Source: Tetradesmus obliquus
Taxonomy: Eukaryota; Chlorophyta; Chlorophyceae; Sphaeropleales; Scenedesmaceae
Reading direction: 5' to 3'
Assembly: GCA_030272155.1 (NCBI GenBank)
Contig: CP126204.1
Location: forward strand, 2,781,501 to 2,845,500
Length of the DNA: 64,000 bases
The notes beneath the pieces are model-generated. The model was not told the DNA's origin. It saw nothing but the letters and a program-made list of their open reading frames with translations, and ran no database searches. A program made the translations under genes and the position numbers. The stretch's first letter is position 1. The number at the start of each line of letters is the position of its first letter. Positions 45,101-57,100 of this stretch are shown here, in pieces.

Positions 45101-48100
45101 GGAGAAGGTGATGAAGCCGTAGCCCTGCAGGTGAAAAGGGGGCAGGTGCAAAACACAGCAGCATGATAATGTTGGTAAATTCAGCAGTGTGAACAGCAGC
45201 ATGGCCTGCTCTGCTGCCTGGGGGTTGGAGAAGGTGATGAAACCATAGCCCTGTGTTGAGTGGGTGGCAGGTACAACACAAAGCAGCACAATAAGGTTAG
45301 TGGATTCAGCAATGTGAAGAGCAGCATGGCCTGCTCTGCTGCCTGGGGGTTGGAGAAGGTGATGAAACCGTAGCCGGGTGGTGGGAAGGTGGCAGGTGCA
45401 AAACACAGCAGCAATCAGTTCATAGTGGATTCAGCACTGTGAACAGCAGATGGGTTTGCTCTGCTGCCTGGGGGAGAAAATGATGAAGCCCTGCACACAA
45501 AGCAGACTCCTGTAAAATGGAGGTGGACAGAGCAGCAGATGAAATGGTGAGTTGACCGCTGTACCTAGGAATGAAACACATGTGCAGCAGGATTCACGTG
45601 CTTAAAACATCGCCGTAACAATGCAGTGCGTCGCACCTATCGCTACCACACTCATTTTGTGTTGGCAATTTTTTTACATGTCCACATGATCCAGCACGTC
45701 ACGAGGTCAATGCTCACCATGCTGCGGCCACCGTCGGGGATGTCCACCTTGGTGACCTCCCCAGCCTGGCTGAACAGCTCCCGCAGCTGCTCGCGCGTGA
45801 CGCTCTCCATGAGCCCGCTCACGTGCAGGATCTGTGGCGGCAGCAGCAGCAGAGCAGGAGAGTCAGTTGGATATGTAGATCAGCTGCTCAGAGGTGAACA
45901 AAAGCCAGCAGAAATACACATGCATGACACTTAGCAATGCATACTCCTCAGCATACAAGCCACACCACTGCAGCAGCAAGCACATAACCGCATCATCGGC
46001 TCAAACCACAAGCCGCAAAAACCACAAACCCTGCCACTCACCACAGGGCCCTGGTCCTTGTCAAAGCTGCTGCGCTGACTGGTGCCGCTCTCACTCCCTT
46101 GCTGCTGCTGCTGCTGCTGCCCTTCTCCTCCAGCTCCCTGCTGCTGCAATCCTTCCCTGCTGCCACCCAACTCTCCCAACAGCTGGCCTCCTACTACACT
46201 GCCTGCTGCTGCACCCACGCCACCACCACCGCTCTGGTGGTTTGCAAGCGCAGCAGCAGCAGCAGCCACAGCGGGACTTGGTGTGTCGAGTGACAGCTGC
46301 CCCACTGAGGTTAAAAGGCTCTGGGGGTTTTGGCACAGCAGGTGCTGCCGCTGCTGCTGCTCGTGCAGGTAGAAGAGGCGCATGCGCAGGCCGGCAAGCG
46401 TCTCGCGGCCGTGCAGGCGGGTGATAGCGGCATGGGCTTGCGCGCGGCTGTGGAACGTGGCGATTGCGCGGCCCTGGGCACATATGGTACAGCGGCACAG
46501 CAATGAGCATCATGTCAGATAGAAAGCGTGCTGCAGGCGGATGATGGCAGTGTGTACTTGCGCGCGGCTGCAGACGGTGGCAATTGAGTGCCATTCGTAT
46601 GCCGCACTCTTGCCTCGTTCATCACGCCCTCTCACCTCACTCTTTGCCATCCTCCCTGTAGGCCACCTCCACCGCCTCAACACCCAACTCACTCTCCCTG
46701 CCATCCCTACTTCCCTCTCCCCGCCCCTCCCGCCTCACTCTTTCACCTGCCACCTCACTCTCACCTCACTCTTGCCGCCCTCCCTGTAGGCCACCCCCAC
46801 TGCTTCCACGCCAGCCTCACACTTTCCACCTTCCCTAACTCACTCCTGCACCTCCCGCCTCACTCTTTCCTGCCACATCACTCTCACCTCACTCTTGCCG
46901 TCCTCCCTGCAGGCCACCTCCACCGCCTCAACTCCAGCCTCACTCTTTCGACCTCCCCACCTCACTCTTTCCTGCCACCTCACGCTCACCTCACTCTTGC
47001 CATCCTCCCTGTAGGCCACCTCCACCGCCTCAACACCCACCTCACTCTTTCCACCTCCCCACCTCACTCTTTTGCCTGCCACCTCACGCTCACCTCACTC
47101 TTTCCATCCTCCCTGTAGGCCACCTCAACCGCCTCCACGCCCGTCTCTGCTGCTGTTGCGCCGTCAGCCTCAGCAGCTGCCTCAATCAGCGCACGCACAT
47201 CAGCAGCAGTGTACTCCCATGGTAGGCCTAGCACAGCCACCTGAAACAAGAAGGAGGGTTGCAGCAGTGCGCACAGTAGTGTCAGCCTCAGCAGCAGCCT
47301 CGATTAGCGCGTGCACATCAGCAGCCGTGTACTCCAGGCGAAGCCCAGCACAGCCACCTGAAACAAGAAGGAGGGTTGCAGCAGACCACGCACTGTCAGT
47401 GGCACTGTCGCGACCAGCCACAGCAGCTGCTTCAATCAGCGCGCGCATGTCAGCAGCGGTGTACTTTTTGGGCAGCCCAAGCACAGCCACCTGGTAGCGT
47501 GAGAGGAGGGGGAAAATGGGTTGCACAATGGCATAACATTTGCCTTTGTTGTAGATATGTCAGCAACACAGCGCTGCATTGCCAGCAACTGTCAAGTCCC
47601 AGGGCAGACACAGCACCATCAAGGGGATAGGAGCAGGCGGCTGCACGGCAAACATCAAAAGCAGGGTTGCAGCGGAGGACTTGGTTCTTAGCTGACGCAT
47701 GCCAATGCAGACTACACCCCGCCGCATACCTGCTTGCAGGAGAAGGAGATGTGGTTGTCAGGGGCTCATCAGAACAAGCTCCAGCTTGCCATGTCTGCAA
47801 TGTACACCTAACATTGACGAAAGATAACACAAACGCACTTGCTTGCAGGAGAAGGAGATGTGGTTGTCGGGGCTCATCAGCACCAGCTCCAGCTTGCCCA
47901 TTCTAAAATCCAAATCAAAAAATGACACCAGTGAACCCAAGATGACCCCAAACAAGCCGCACCTACTTATTAGTACAAAAAGTCAGATGTGGTTGTCGAA
48001 GTTCATGAGCGCCAGCTCCAGCTGCACATCCATGCACATCCAACAGCAGCGACACAACAACAGCAGCGAAACAACACAATCAACATGTGAGCCGCACCTG

Positions 48101-51100
48101 CTTGCAGGAGAAGGAAATGTGGTTGTCGGGGCTCATCAGCACCAGCTCCAGCTTGCGCCTCAACAAATCCAAAATATCAGAGCTGCACCTGAAATAATGA
48201 TAAACACACAACAACCCACCAAAACAAGCCGCACCTGCTTGCAGGAGAAGGAGATGTGGTTGTCGGGGCTCATCAGCACCAGCTCCAGCTTGCGCCCGTC
48301 AGCCTGCACGCCTGACAGCTGCCCAGCCGCCTCGTTGGCAGCCCCAGCGTCACCAAACAGCGCCACACCCACACCCTGCAGCACAATGGTACGACAATCA
48401 GGCAGATGTACAATTATAGAATGAGCTCGCATTACCAAAGCATCCAGCGCAACCTGCACACCTGCAGCAGCACAGCGGGTGCCATACAGCAAAAGTGAAA
48501 GAAGATGACTAGCAGCATGAAGAGGTGCCACACGATCTATGACATGCAGTGGTTCGCAACACTGCCAAAGTTGTCGGCCCCACCTTGCTGCGCCCGTTCT
48601 TGCTGTGCCCGTTCTTGTGGAGAAGCAGCTGTGCGTCAAGGTAGCCAGGCAGGGCCCTGAAAAACTGGTTTCACACTGACCAGGTACAACAAACTGAAAA
48701 AGACAAAGACATGCTACCATGCTGACTCCACACCTTGCTGCGGCCGTTCTCATGGAAGAGCAGCTGCGCGTCCAGGTAGCCGGGCAGGCTCCTAAACAGC
48801 GCCTCCAGGTCTGCGTTGCACCACTTGAAGGGCACGTTGTGCACAGCCACCTGCACATAACAAAGGCAGCAGCAGCAAGAAATGAGTGATGGTCAGCCGT
48901 GCACTACTTCAAAGGCAAGTCGTGCACTGCCACCTGTGGCAGCAAGAGAGCTGCCCAACCCACCTGTAAAGATGGACAGTCTGGCATGAAACATGCAAAG
49001 TTGCGCACCTTCAAGCATTGCTTGGCCGCCTGTGCAGCGCCTGGCACGTCCCAGCCATCACTGTCACTGCTACTACAGCCACACACCACATCACAACTCT
49101 AGCAGATCATTCTGGCCACGCTCATAAGAATAACATCCTTCCCAGCCCACCTGCGCAATGCCTGGCACATCCAGGCCATCGGTTCCACACACAGCGCGGC
49201 TGCTGTTGAAGCCAGACACACCACAAAACTTTGCACAAAGATAACTATTTGCAATGACGAGTGCCCCAACCCCACCTGCGCTGTGCCTGGCACATCCAGG
49301 CCATCAATTCCATACACAGCATCGCTGCTGGTGAAGCCAGACACCATGCCAGGCAGCCCAGCAAACCCTGAACCGCTGACGCCAGCCGAAGCAGCACCAC
49401 CAACACCTTCGCTGCCCGACGCTGACTGCTGCTGCTGCAGCAGATTCTCTGCCGACACAGCATTCTGCCCAGACTCAAAGCCTCCCATGCTGCCCAGCTC
49501 ATGCTGCATTCCTGCAAGCCCTGCAGCCTGCCCCCACAGGCCGGCTGCCGCCGCCATGCCAGCCATGTCTCCTGCAAGCTGGCTTGCAGGAGTCGCGCCG
49601 CCGGCTTGCAGGAAAGCGCCAGGCGGTGGGCCGGCGGCTCCTGCAGGGCCTGTGGGTGGGGTGGTTGGGCTGGGACCCCACTGCCCAGGAAGGGAAGGCA
49701 TGGCTGGGGTGCCTGGGGTGTTGATATTGAAGCCACCCATTCCAGGTGCTGCATTGAGGGCTGTGCTGCTGCTGCTGCTGTTGCCAGCTCCTGCTGCCGC
49801 AGACAGAGCAGAGAAACGCTGCAGGAGCGCAGCTGCGCTGGCAGCCTGCGCAGCAGCACAGGGCAATGCATAGGCGAGTGAGTAAGAACAGGCAAGCAAA
49901 TTACGAAGCAGCAAGCTCAACCATGCTGTTGACGCCAATAATTTTCAAAGACTTGCACCGCCACATATCAGCAAACGCCGGGCAGGTGGGGTGGCCGTCG
50001 TAATCATGCATTACAGCAACCACCCCGCCTGCCCTCGCGTGCTGTTTGCACCGTGCGCCACACACCCTGCATCCTACACACCACACACAGCACGATGCCA
50101 CCAGTGGCACTGACATGGCATGATGTCAGGTCAATAGGCAGCTAAGCACATACACACCAGAAAATTACAGCAACTGCTGCCTGCCCCACCCACCTGCTCC
50201 TCACTGAGCCCTGCCTCGCTGCGCAGCTGCCCAAGCAACAGCTCTAGCTGACCGGCAGCACCACCAGATGCACCACCTGCTGCTGCAGCAGCAGCAGCAG
50301 CAGCCACATCAGCTGGGCTGCTGCCGCTTTGCATCATTGCCTGCTGCAGCTGCTGCTCCTGCTGTAGGCCGAAAGCCCCTCCATTAGCCACCTGTGACGT
50401 GGTAGGCCCGAATGCGGAGCCAAGCGGCGGCGGCGGCGGCGGCAGCAGCTGCTGCTGCTGCTTGCTGGTGCTGGTGGGACTGTACAGCAGGCTACTCTGT
50501 GCTAGCTTCTGCGGAGTTGCAGCAGCAGCAGGGGGCTGGTGCACCAGGCCTGTTGCTGAAACCTCGTGACTGTCCCTGTTGCTGTAGTTGCCTGAGGTGC
50601 CGCTGCCGCTGCTGCCAAAGCTGCTGCTGCCGCTGCTGCGCCCGCTGCTGCCGCTGTTGCGCGCAGCAGCAGCATCAGCAGCTGCAGGTGGAGGGCTGGG
50701 GCTAGCACTGCCGGCCGGTGCGGCAGCAGAGGGGAGGCCAGTGCCCGAGGGGAGAGGTGGAGTGCCAGCCCGAGGGTTGCTCTTGCCGGCAGTGGCGCTG
50801 TTGTTGATGGTTGCGCCGTTGCTGCTGCCGTTCTTGAGGGTAGCAGAGGATGAAGGTGTGGTCTGTTTGTTTGTGGAGGGCTGGCTGGTGCTGCTGCTGC
50901 CACTGCTGCCGGGCCTGTGGTTTGCTGGAGTGGCGGGTGCCCCATTGGAGGGGCTCCTGATGTCGCCTGCCTGGTTGTCGTCGTCTGAGTTTGCGTCATC
51001 AGTGGATACTGAAAGGTTGCTGCCGTTCTTCTGCTTCATGTTGCATAGGGTCTGCACACGAGATGAGGACCTGCAAGGAAACAGGGAGGATTGCAGCAGC

Positions 51101-51507
51101 AGGTACATAGTTGAGTCTGCAAGCCTTGCAGCAGTACGGGCCGTACGAGGTTTGCTGCTGCAGCTCCTGGACAGTGGCCAGCACATGCATGCAATGCTAA
51201 TGAACCGATATTTAAACGGGTTACTGCTGCTGAATACATAACAGCCGCAGGTAGAAGCAAACAACGCTGTAGCCAGGCTGCTGCAGCACAACTGCTGCTG
51301 CTGCTGCCTGCTCTGTGCTGCTTCCTTTGCGTGCACACCAGAGCTGTTAGATAAATACGCATTGAAATCAACATGTCGACGAGAGACGTGGCAAGGGCTT
51401 CGACAAAGCGACACCCACTTCTTGGCCGGACTTGGAGCCTCTTCTTCGCCCAGATGTGAACTACCTCTTCTAGACAAGAAATCCAGGCTCCACATCCGAT
51501 TTGCCAT
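42117..51507 (-). CDS. Large RNA-binding protein with four RRM domains
   Basis: Ten exons: 51507-51359, 51070-50194, 49845-49276, 48850-48734, 48375-48235, 47240-47094, 46473-46042, 45831-45718, 45124-43847 and 43229-42117. They sum to 4,938 nt (~1,645 aa). From exon 2 on every intron is phase 0. Each RRM begins with an RNP2-type strand and is split by an intron just before RNP1: VAVHNVPF/GVGVALFG, VAVLGLPW/GRAIATFH, ILHVSGLM/GYGFITFS and HVLVTGLP/DVAIVTYE. Linkers are Gly-, Ala-, Ser- and Gln-rich, with a long GGFGGG block after RRM3. It probably binds mRNA; the target and cell location are unknown. Exon 1 (MANRMWSLDFLSRRGSS...) is less certain. If it is wrong, the first Met downstream is at 51039, giving ~1,585 aa. 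Seven exon edges carry tandem echoes in the introns. Confidence 0.85.
43320..43525 (-). repeat. Two acceptor-side echoes of the RRM4 RNP1 exon
   Basis: Copies of the acceptor plus D-V-x-I-V-T-Y-E-S near 43,325-43,370 and 43,470-43,515 precede the real exon at 43229. All three carry a CTGCAG acceptor, but only the last continues in frame. Confidence 0.85.
45160..45485 (-). repeat. Three acceptor-side echoes of the RRM3 RNP1 exon
   Basis: Units of ~125 bp repeat GYGFITFSNPQAAEQAMLLF with its acceptor side. Two are near-perfect (real exon starts at 45124; copies start near 45,252 and 45,375). The third, most distant copy (45,440-45,490) is strongly degraded. Confidence 0.88.
46620..47080 (-). 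repeat. Four donor-side echoes of the RRM2 first-half exon
   Basis: The edge VEAVEVAYREDGKSE plus GTGAG donor is repeated at about 47,015-47,040, 46,900-46,930, 46,775-46,800 and 46,650-46,670 after the real donor at 47094. Spacers are filled with GAGTGAGGT words, each another donor-like signal. Confidence 0.8.
47270..47505 (-). repeat. Two acceptor-side echoes of the RRM2 RNP2 exon
   Basis: Copies of VAVLGLP..YTAADMRALIEAAA at 47,410-47,490 and of a related, partly frame-damaged version at 47,280-47,360. Both lie upstream of the real exon at 47240. Confidence 0.85.
47730..48175 (-). repeat. Four donor-side echoes of the RRM1 second-half exon
   Basis: LELVLMSPDNHISFSCKQ plus its donor recurs at ~48,105-48,155, 47,845-47,900 and 47,735-47,785, with a weaker copy near 47,985-48,030. 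All follow the real donor at 48235. The coding-strand text of three copies is nearly unchanged although they are intronic. Confidence 0.87.
48585..48665 (-). repeat. Donor-side echo of the RRM1 RNP2 exon
   Basis: A copy of LPGYLDAQLLFHENGRSK in which the AACGGGC/CAGCAAG end has been repeated. It lies after the real donor at 48734. Confidence 0.8.
49030..49200 (-). repeat. Two donor-side echoes of RRM-gene exon 3
   Basis: Copies of the edge GIDGLDVPGTAQ at ~49,150-49,195 and ~49,035-49,070 follow the real donor at 49276. The farther copy is shorter and more diverged. Confidence 0.75.
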
Positions 51508-52538
51508 GTTCAGTAAGCAACGTGCGCCTGCATGCGGATGGTGCGAGGATGCGAGGATCAAGATCAGATTTAGAAGCAGGGCACCTGTGACGAGGAGTGA
51601 TGGCACAAGCAGAAGCTTGCCTCGGCGTGTGTGCCAATCAGCTGTAGCAAGCATGATATCAACGCACGTCATACAGACATTCCACAGAGCTCCATGCTGC
51701 CAGCGACCGCACGAATCAGGTACAGCTGTTGGACGAGGCACTCGACACCACATCTGAGCCCAGACGCGGCTATAAAGCTCGATAGCAACTCACCTATCGT
51801 CTATCGTTTGCTTCTAGCAGATTCAGGCTTGCTCCGGAAGCCAAGAAGGCCGCCACCGTTCAGAACTTTCTTTACAATACCCAGATAAGCCAGATACCTT
51901 GAGCACTGCTTTAAGAGGCTAATAGTTGCATCTTAAATGTCATTCGGAAACTCCGACACGCACACTCTGCGCCAGATCAATCCAGTACTGGTGGCGCCAA
52001 AATTGAAGCGAGTGAGCTAGTCCGTTGCTGATCAATACGCGCAGGGACAGTACTTGGCAATGGTATGCGAGAGAACTGCCCCAGCCTATCAATGACACAG
52101 GCAGAATGAGGTGATGTCTGATATGACTCATTTGACAGTGCTGTGCTAATTGCCGCGTGTGCCTTTTAATGCATGCCAATGTTCGCCTATCTACCTCTGT
52201 TCAGGGGATTGAATGTTAGAAAATCCCTTTGCACGCGTTGATCACGCCGCAAGGCGCGGTGTCGGGACGGTGCAGCAGTTTGGCGTCGGTTTTGCTTTCT
52301 CAGGCAGCGTAGGGCGACGCACAGGTACAGATTGGTTTCTCCCGTGTATTTTGGAGCTGCTGAAGGTGCAGTCTGATGCCAGTAGTGCTTCACATTGCTT
52401 AAACATGCACCTCAGGCTCGTGCTCTGGCACGTTTGCATCTCCGCACCACGGCCTCCACACTGGTCGCTTTGTGTCGTCTAATGCTGTAGGGTGACCTCT
52501 GAGTTCATTGACACGGCGTCCAAGGTTTCCTAGGCGGC
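51508..52538. other. Divergent promoter region of RRM and P4H genes
   Basis: About 1 kb between the two divergent starts. No other gene recognised. An 89-codon frame at 52,213-52,482 has no family features. An in-frame TGA shortly before 52539 fixes the P4H start. Confidence 0.5.
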
Positions 52539-52781
52539 ATGGGCAACAGCATGTCCCTGCAAGGCCAGCCTGCTGCTGCAGGCTCTGCTGCAGCAGATGC
52601 TGAGCCCCTGCATGGCCCTGCAAGGCTTCCTTTGGCCCTCAAGCAAGCCACAGCAGCAGCCCATGCAGCAGCAGAAGCCCCAACACCCCTCGTCAACCCG
52701 GCTAACAGCAACACACCGCAAACCGCATGCTTAGCAACACAGCAACCTCAGGGAGAAGCAGGATACGGCCCTGCTGCTTCA

Positions 52782-52812
<31 letters not shown>

Positions 52813-53331
52813 AGACCAGCAGCATTGCCAGCCTGAGCAGCAGGGGCTTCACAAACGACGATACCATGCCTTGGAAGGGCTCCCCGCATGGATCAAGCGG
52901 CTCCATGCCTGACCTGGTGGACGCAAAAAGCGACTTGAGCGATGGTCATGGTGAGTGGTTTGCTGCTTTGTAAAGGTTGTCATTGGCAGCATGGCTCTAG
53001 CGGCTCCATGCCCGACCTGGTGGTGCAAAGAGTGATTTGAGTGAGGGGCACGGTGAGTGGTGAATGCAAAGAGTGGTGCAAAAAGTGAGAGGAGGGAGGG
53101 GCTGCAGTGCTTCATTGCGGGCTGCTGTGTTGCATGTTGAGTGGTCGTTGGTGCACACACTGCCTCTTGCTACTTGTTGCTGTTGCTGCCGCTGCTGCTG
53201 CTGTGGGCTGCGACTGCCGACAGCGACCACAGCAGCCCCAAGCTGCAGTAATGGTTTCGTATCCATCTGCAGCAACCACCTTCCTCCTCTCGCACCTCCA
53301 CCCTCTTGTTTCTGCCTGCTGCTGCTGCTGC

Positions 53332-53366
<35 letters not shown>

Positions 53367-54137
53367 CTGCTTCTGCTCCACTGCTTTGTCATTTCCCTGA
53401 TCCCCTGCAGTCCACGAGTGTGAGGACACGTTTGTGGACATTCCTGACCAGGATCGCTGCCTGCAGTGCAGCCTCACCCTGCCAGCCAGCGGCAGCAGCA
53501 GCAACGCGGCAGGGGCTGCTGGTGTGCACATGGTGCCTGAGCGCTGCCTGCATGCTGGGCAGCTGTTCATGCACCCAGATACCGGCACAGCAACTGCAGG
53601 TGCGTGGATGGAACTCTGGAGAACAAGCAGAACCAGCTGGCTGGTGCCGTGGTGCTTCATGTGCAGGAAACAATGTGCATGGAACAATAGCAGGGCAGGC
53701 AAGGCTGCCTGCGCAAGCTCCATGCGGCTGTGAGGACACCAGCCAGCATCACACATATGCATGCATTGTGTGGTATAGGGCAGCTACGCTCGTTCTTAAA
53801 GTGCCATGATCTGCGCACTGCGCTCTGAGCACTGATCATTATGTGCCTGGTTGGTGCTGGCTTCTTGCATGCAGAGCAAGTGGTGTGGGCGCTGCCCCAG
53901 CAGCAGCTGCTGGACACCCTCCAGCCCAGCCCCCAGGGCAGCAGCATTGCTGCTGCTGGCGCCGCTGCTGCTACTGCACCATCAATGCAGCTGCTCAGCC
54001 CTTCCTTTGTGCTGCCCTGTGCTGCTGTGGGTAGCGGCAGCAGCAGCAGCCATGGAAAGCTTGCAGGTGCTGCACAGCATGTGAAGACGGAGTGGTGAGT
54101 GATGCACTGTGCAGGTGTGTGCCACCACTCGCCTCAT

Positions 54138-54193
<56 letters not shown>

Positions 54194-57100
54194 CTGGCAT
54201 GGTGATCGCATGCAGAGGAGTTTGGTGGATTAGTATTACTGGATTCTTTGGCTGCGGTTGCACCCGTGCCTTCGCATCCATCAGCGACGTCTTGTGCTGT
54301 TTGACGTGAAGGCTCAGGTGCAGCCGCTGCTGCTGAGTTGTGCCAGTGGATGCACTTTCACCTGCATTTTGTCTGTTCCTTTACATGGAGCTGGTGGAGC
54401 CTCTTTGCAAATGCACTACTATGGCTCTGTCTCTCCTCTCTGCCGCTGAGTACAAGTGGCACTCCTTTTTCCCACTTCCTGTGCAGGTGCCTTGTGCTGC
54501 ACCCCACACCAGCCTCTCCTGTCTCCCAAAGCTCCAGCACCAGCAACAAACCCTTGGACAACAGCAGCAGCAGCAGCAGCAGCTGGCAGCTGTCCCTGCG
54601 TGCCAACTGGAGTGCAGCAACCCTACCAGATGCATCCACCTGCGCCACACACCCGCAGCAGCAGCAGCAGAAGACAGCACCAGCAGGACCAAGCTCAACT
54701 GCTGCTCAACATGGCAGCAGCGACAGCAGCCGCAGCAGCCGCATGGCTGATGTCAGCACTGCTGTAGCTGGAATGCACGGCTGGCAGCTGCAGTGCAGGG
54801 GCAGGGTGGAGCTACTGGCGCCTGCCTGCAGCGCAGCCGCTGCAACAGCAGCAGCAGCAGGGGCTGCTAACAGGGCAACCGGCTCAGGTGGGTGCAGCGC
54901 ACTGCTGCGTAGCTGTTCTGTTGTGTTTCAATGGCGTGCATTGGCTCAGGTGGGTGCAGTGCAGCGAAGGCCGTCATTACCATGAGAGCTAGAGACTGGA
55001 CTGCTGTGCAGCTGTGGTATGCAGCCACCACCGTTGACTTTTCAACCGAGCGCTGTTTAGTTCGCTTGTTTTGTTTGGGTTTTAATATGTGGTCTGGGGC
55101 TTGCTGCCTGTACGGGTACCATACAGAGGCACTTGTACAAGCAGCAAGCCACACACCACTTACAAGAAATGTACTCTGGCATGTGCATATTGCTGATTAG
55201 GCCCATGCATATTGCCCAAGCTGGCAGCAAGTGACACTAGTAACGTTGTAGCTTTGCCGTTCCAGGCCTCACACAGCACTGCACATAATACTTAATGGTG
55301 TTGGGGCGCTGCAGTCCTTTGCGCAGTCGGCTCAGGCACCTGAGGTGCAGTGCGATGTGTGCTGCTATCCTAAGGCTGAGAATTAGGCGAGTCGCTTAGC
55401 AGTTGTTTGGCTGCAAGGGTGGCTGCAAGGGTAGTCGCCAAGCACACGTTTGGCTGCAAAAAGAGCAGCTGCCTCCTCAGACAGGTGCAGTGTCTTGCTT
55501 GCTGCAACTGGAACGTTGAACCTTGGAGGGTCACAGCCGCAGCAGCATAAGCTGCGGCACACCATCAAAGGCTGCTGTTGTGGTGCAGCAGCTCCTGCTG
55601 CTGCTGCTGCTGCTGCTGCTGTGGCGTGCAAACTGCTTCAACCTGATCCCAAAGTGCGTCTGTGGATTCGCGCAGTCGGCGGAAGTGTCTGCAGCGTAGG
55701 CTGGTGGTTGCGTATGCCTTTCTGGTGCGTCCACAACGCAGATGTAGCACAGTTTTGGGGCTGGGCAGAGTGTGCAATGGCGCCTTGGGGCTTCGTTGCT
55801 GCGCACGATCCAGACGAAAGTGCTCGCTGCCAAGCCTTGGAGCAGCATTGGACAGCACAGGTGTCATTTTATCTTTGTGCAGCAACTACCAGAGCTAGTT
55901 AGGGTTGGTGCAGTGCAGTGGGATAGCAGCTGCGGCAGCAGCACTTTTCCTTGTAGCTTAGGATGGTTGCTGTGAATGTCTTTGTGGCGTGGCCACGATG
56001 CGTACCAGGTGTAGCACAGTCTTGGGGGTTAGGTGAAGTGCGATGCCCTTCTGGGCCTGTTACAAGTTACAAGTCCTACCCATCAAAAGCAGGGCCTCTA
56101 TTTGTGCAGCCTTTAGACGGGAGTGCACATTGCCAGGGCCTCGAGCGGCATTAGCAGGATACGTGTAGCAAGTGTAGCTCAGTCTGGGGGGTAGGTGGAG
56201 TGTGCAAAGCCGCGTTGGGGCCCTGGTAGCGTGCGGCGTCCAGTGTCCAGACAGGGCTGCACACTGCCAGGCCCTGCAGCCGCATTGCACAGGATATGTG
56301 TCATGTTCTCCGTATATAGCCGATTTTGGGATATGGGCGATGCTATGTGCCGTGCAGTGTCAATGTCCTGCAGGGCTTCACTGAAGATGATTCCTTGCAA
56401 GACAGTGAAACAGCACGTTGCACAGTACTCGTCACCCTGAAACGTGTGACAGCGAGTTGCGCCTGTAATATGCCACAGCACGAAGCTGTCGTGTGCTTAT
56501 CCAACTGGCTCTGCCTATGATAGGCAGCTGGCAATATCACCTCACAATAGGTCGGTTGAGTGGCAGCGCAGCATGAAACAGGTGTTGATTTTGTAGCAAT
56601 TGTGGCAACAGAGCTGGGTGGCTCCTGCACTGTGCTGTGTGCTGTGCAGTCTCATGTCAGGGCAGCTAGGTACCGAGCTGCTCAGCCATGAAGCGCCACT
56701 GGCTATGATAGCGCACTGGCACCTGCTACCGCATTCGTTTATGGCGGCGGCAATCTCACCATGCGATTTGTGCCCGTAGTAAGTCATTTGCTAGTTTACG
56801 CGCAGTTGGCTGCCCCCTCGTTAGGCTTGCAAAGAGCATCGCTTGGCCAGTAGGGCTTGCTGCAGCCGCCATTCTTGTACACCTCTCAATGCATCCCCTG
56901 TGCGCATGATGCTGTATGTGCTGCGCTGCCGCTGCTGCTGCTGCTGCTGCCCTGTAGACTTCCAGCTGCTGCTGCAGCACAGCAACCAGGAAGCAGGTGA
57001 GCAGGGCTGGCAGGGTGCAGCTGCTGCGCCACTTTGCAAACAGAACTCCATCTGTGTCTAAAACCGCAGCACATGCCGATGTTAATGGCACAGGGCTGCA

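Noticed and set aside
50195..51753. Unspliced 540-codon minus-strand frame as the true N-terminus of the RRM protein
   Set aside because: The frame is open throughout, but the 51,071-51,358 part looks unlike protein (Cys/Ser-rich) and good splice signals (GTATTT donor, TTGCAG acceptor) keep frame when it is removed. Not fully excluded.
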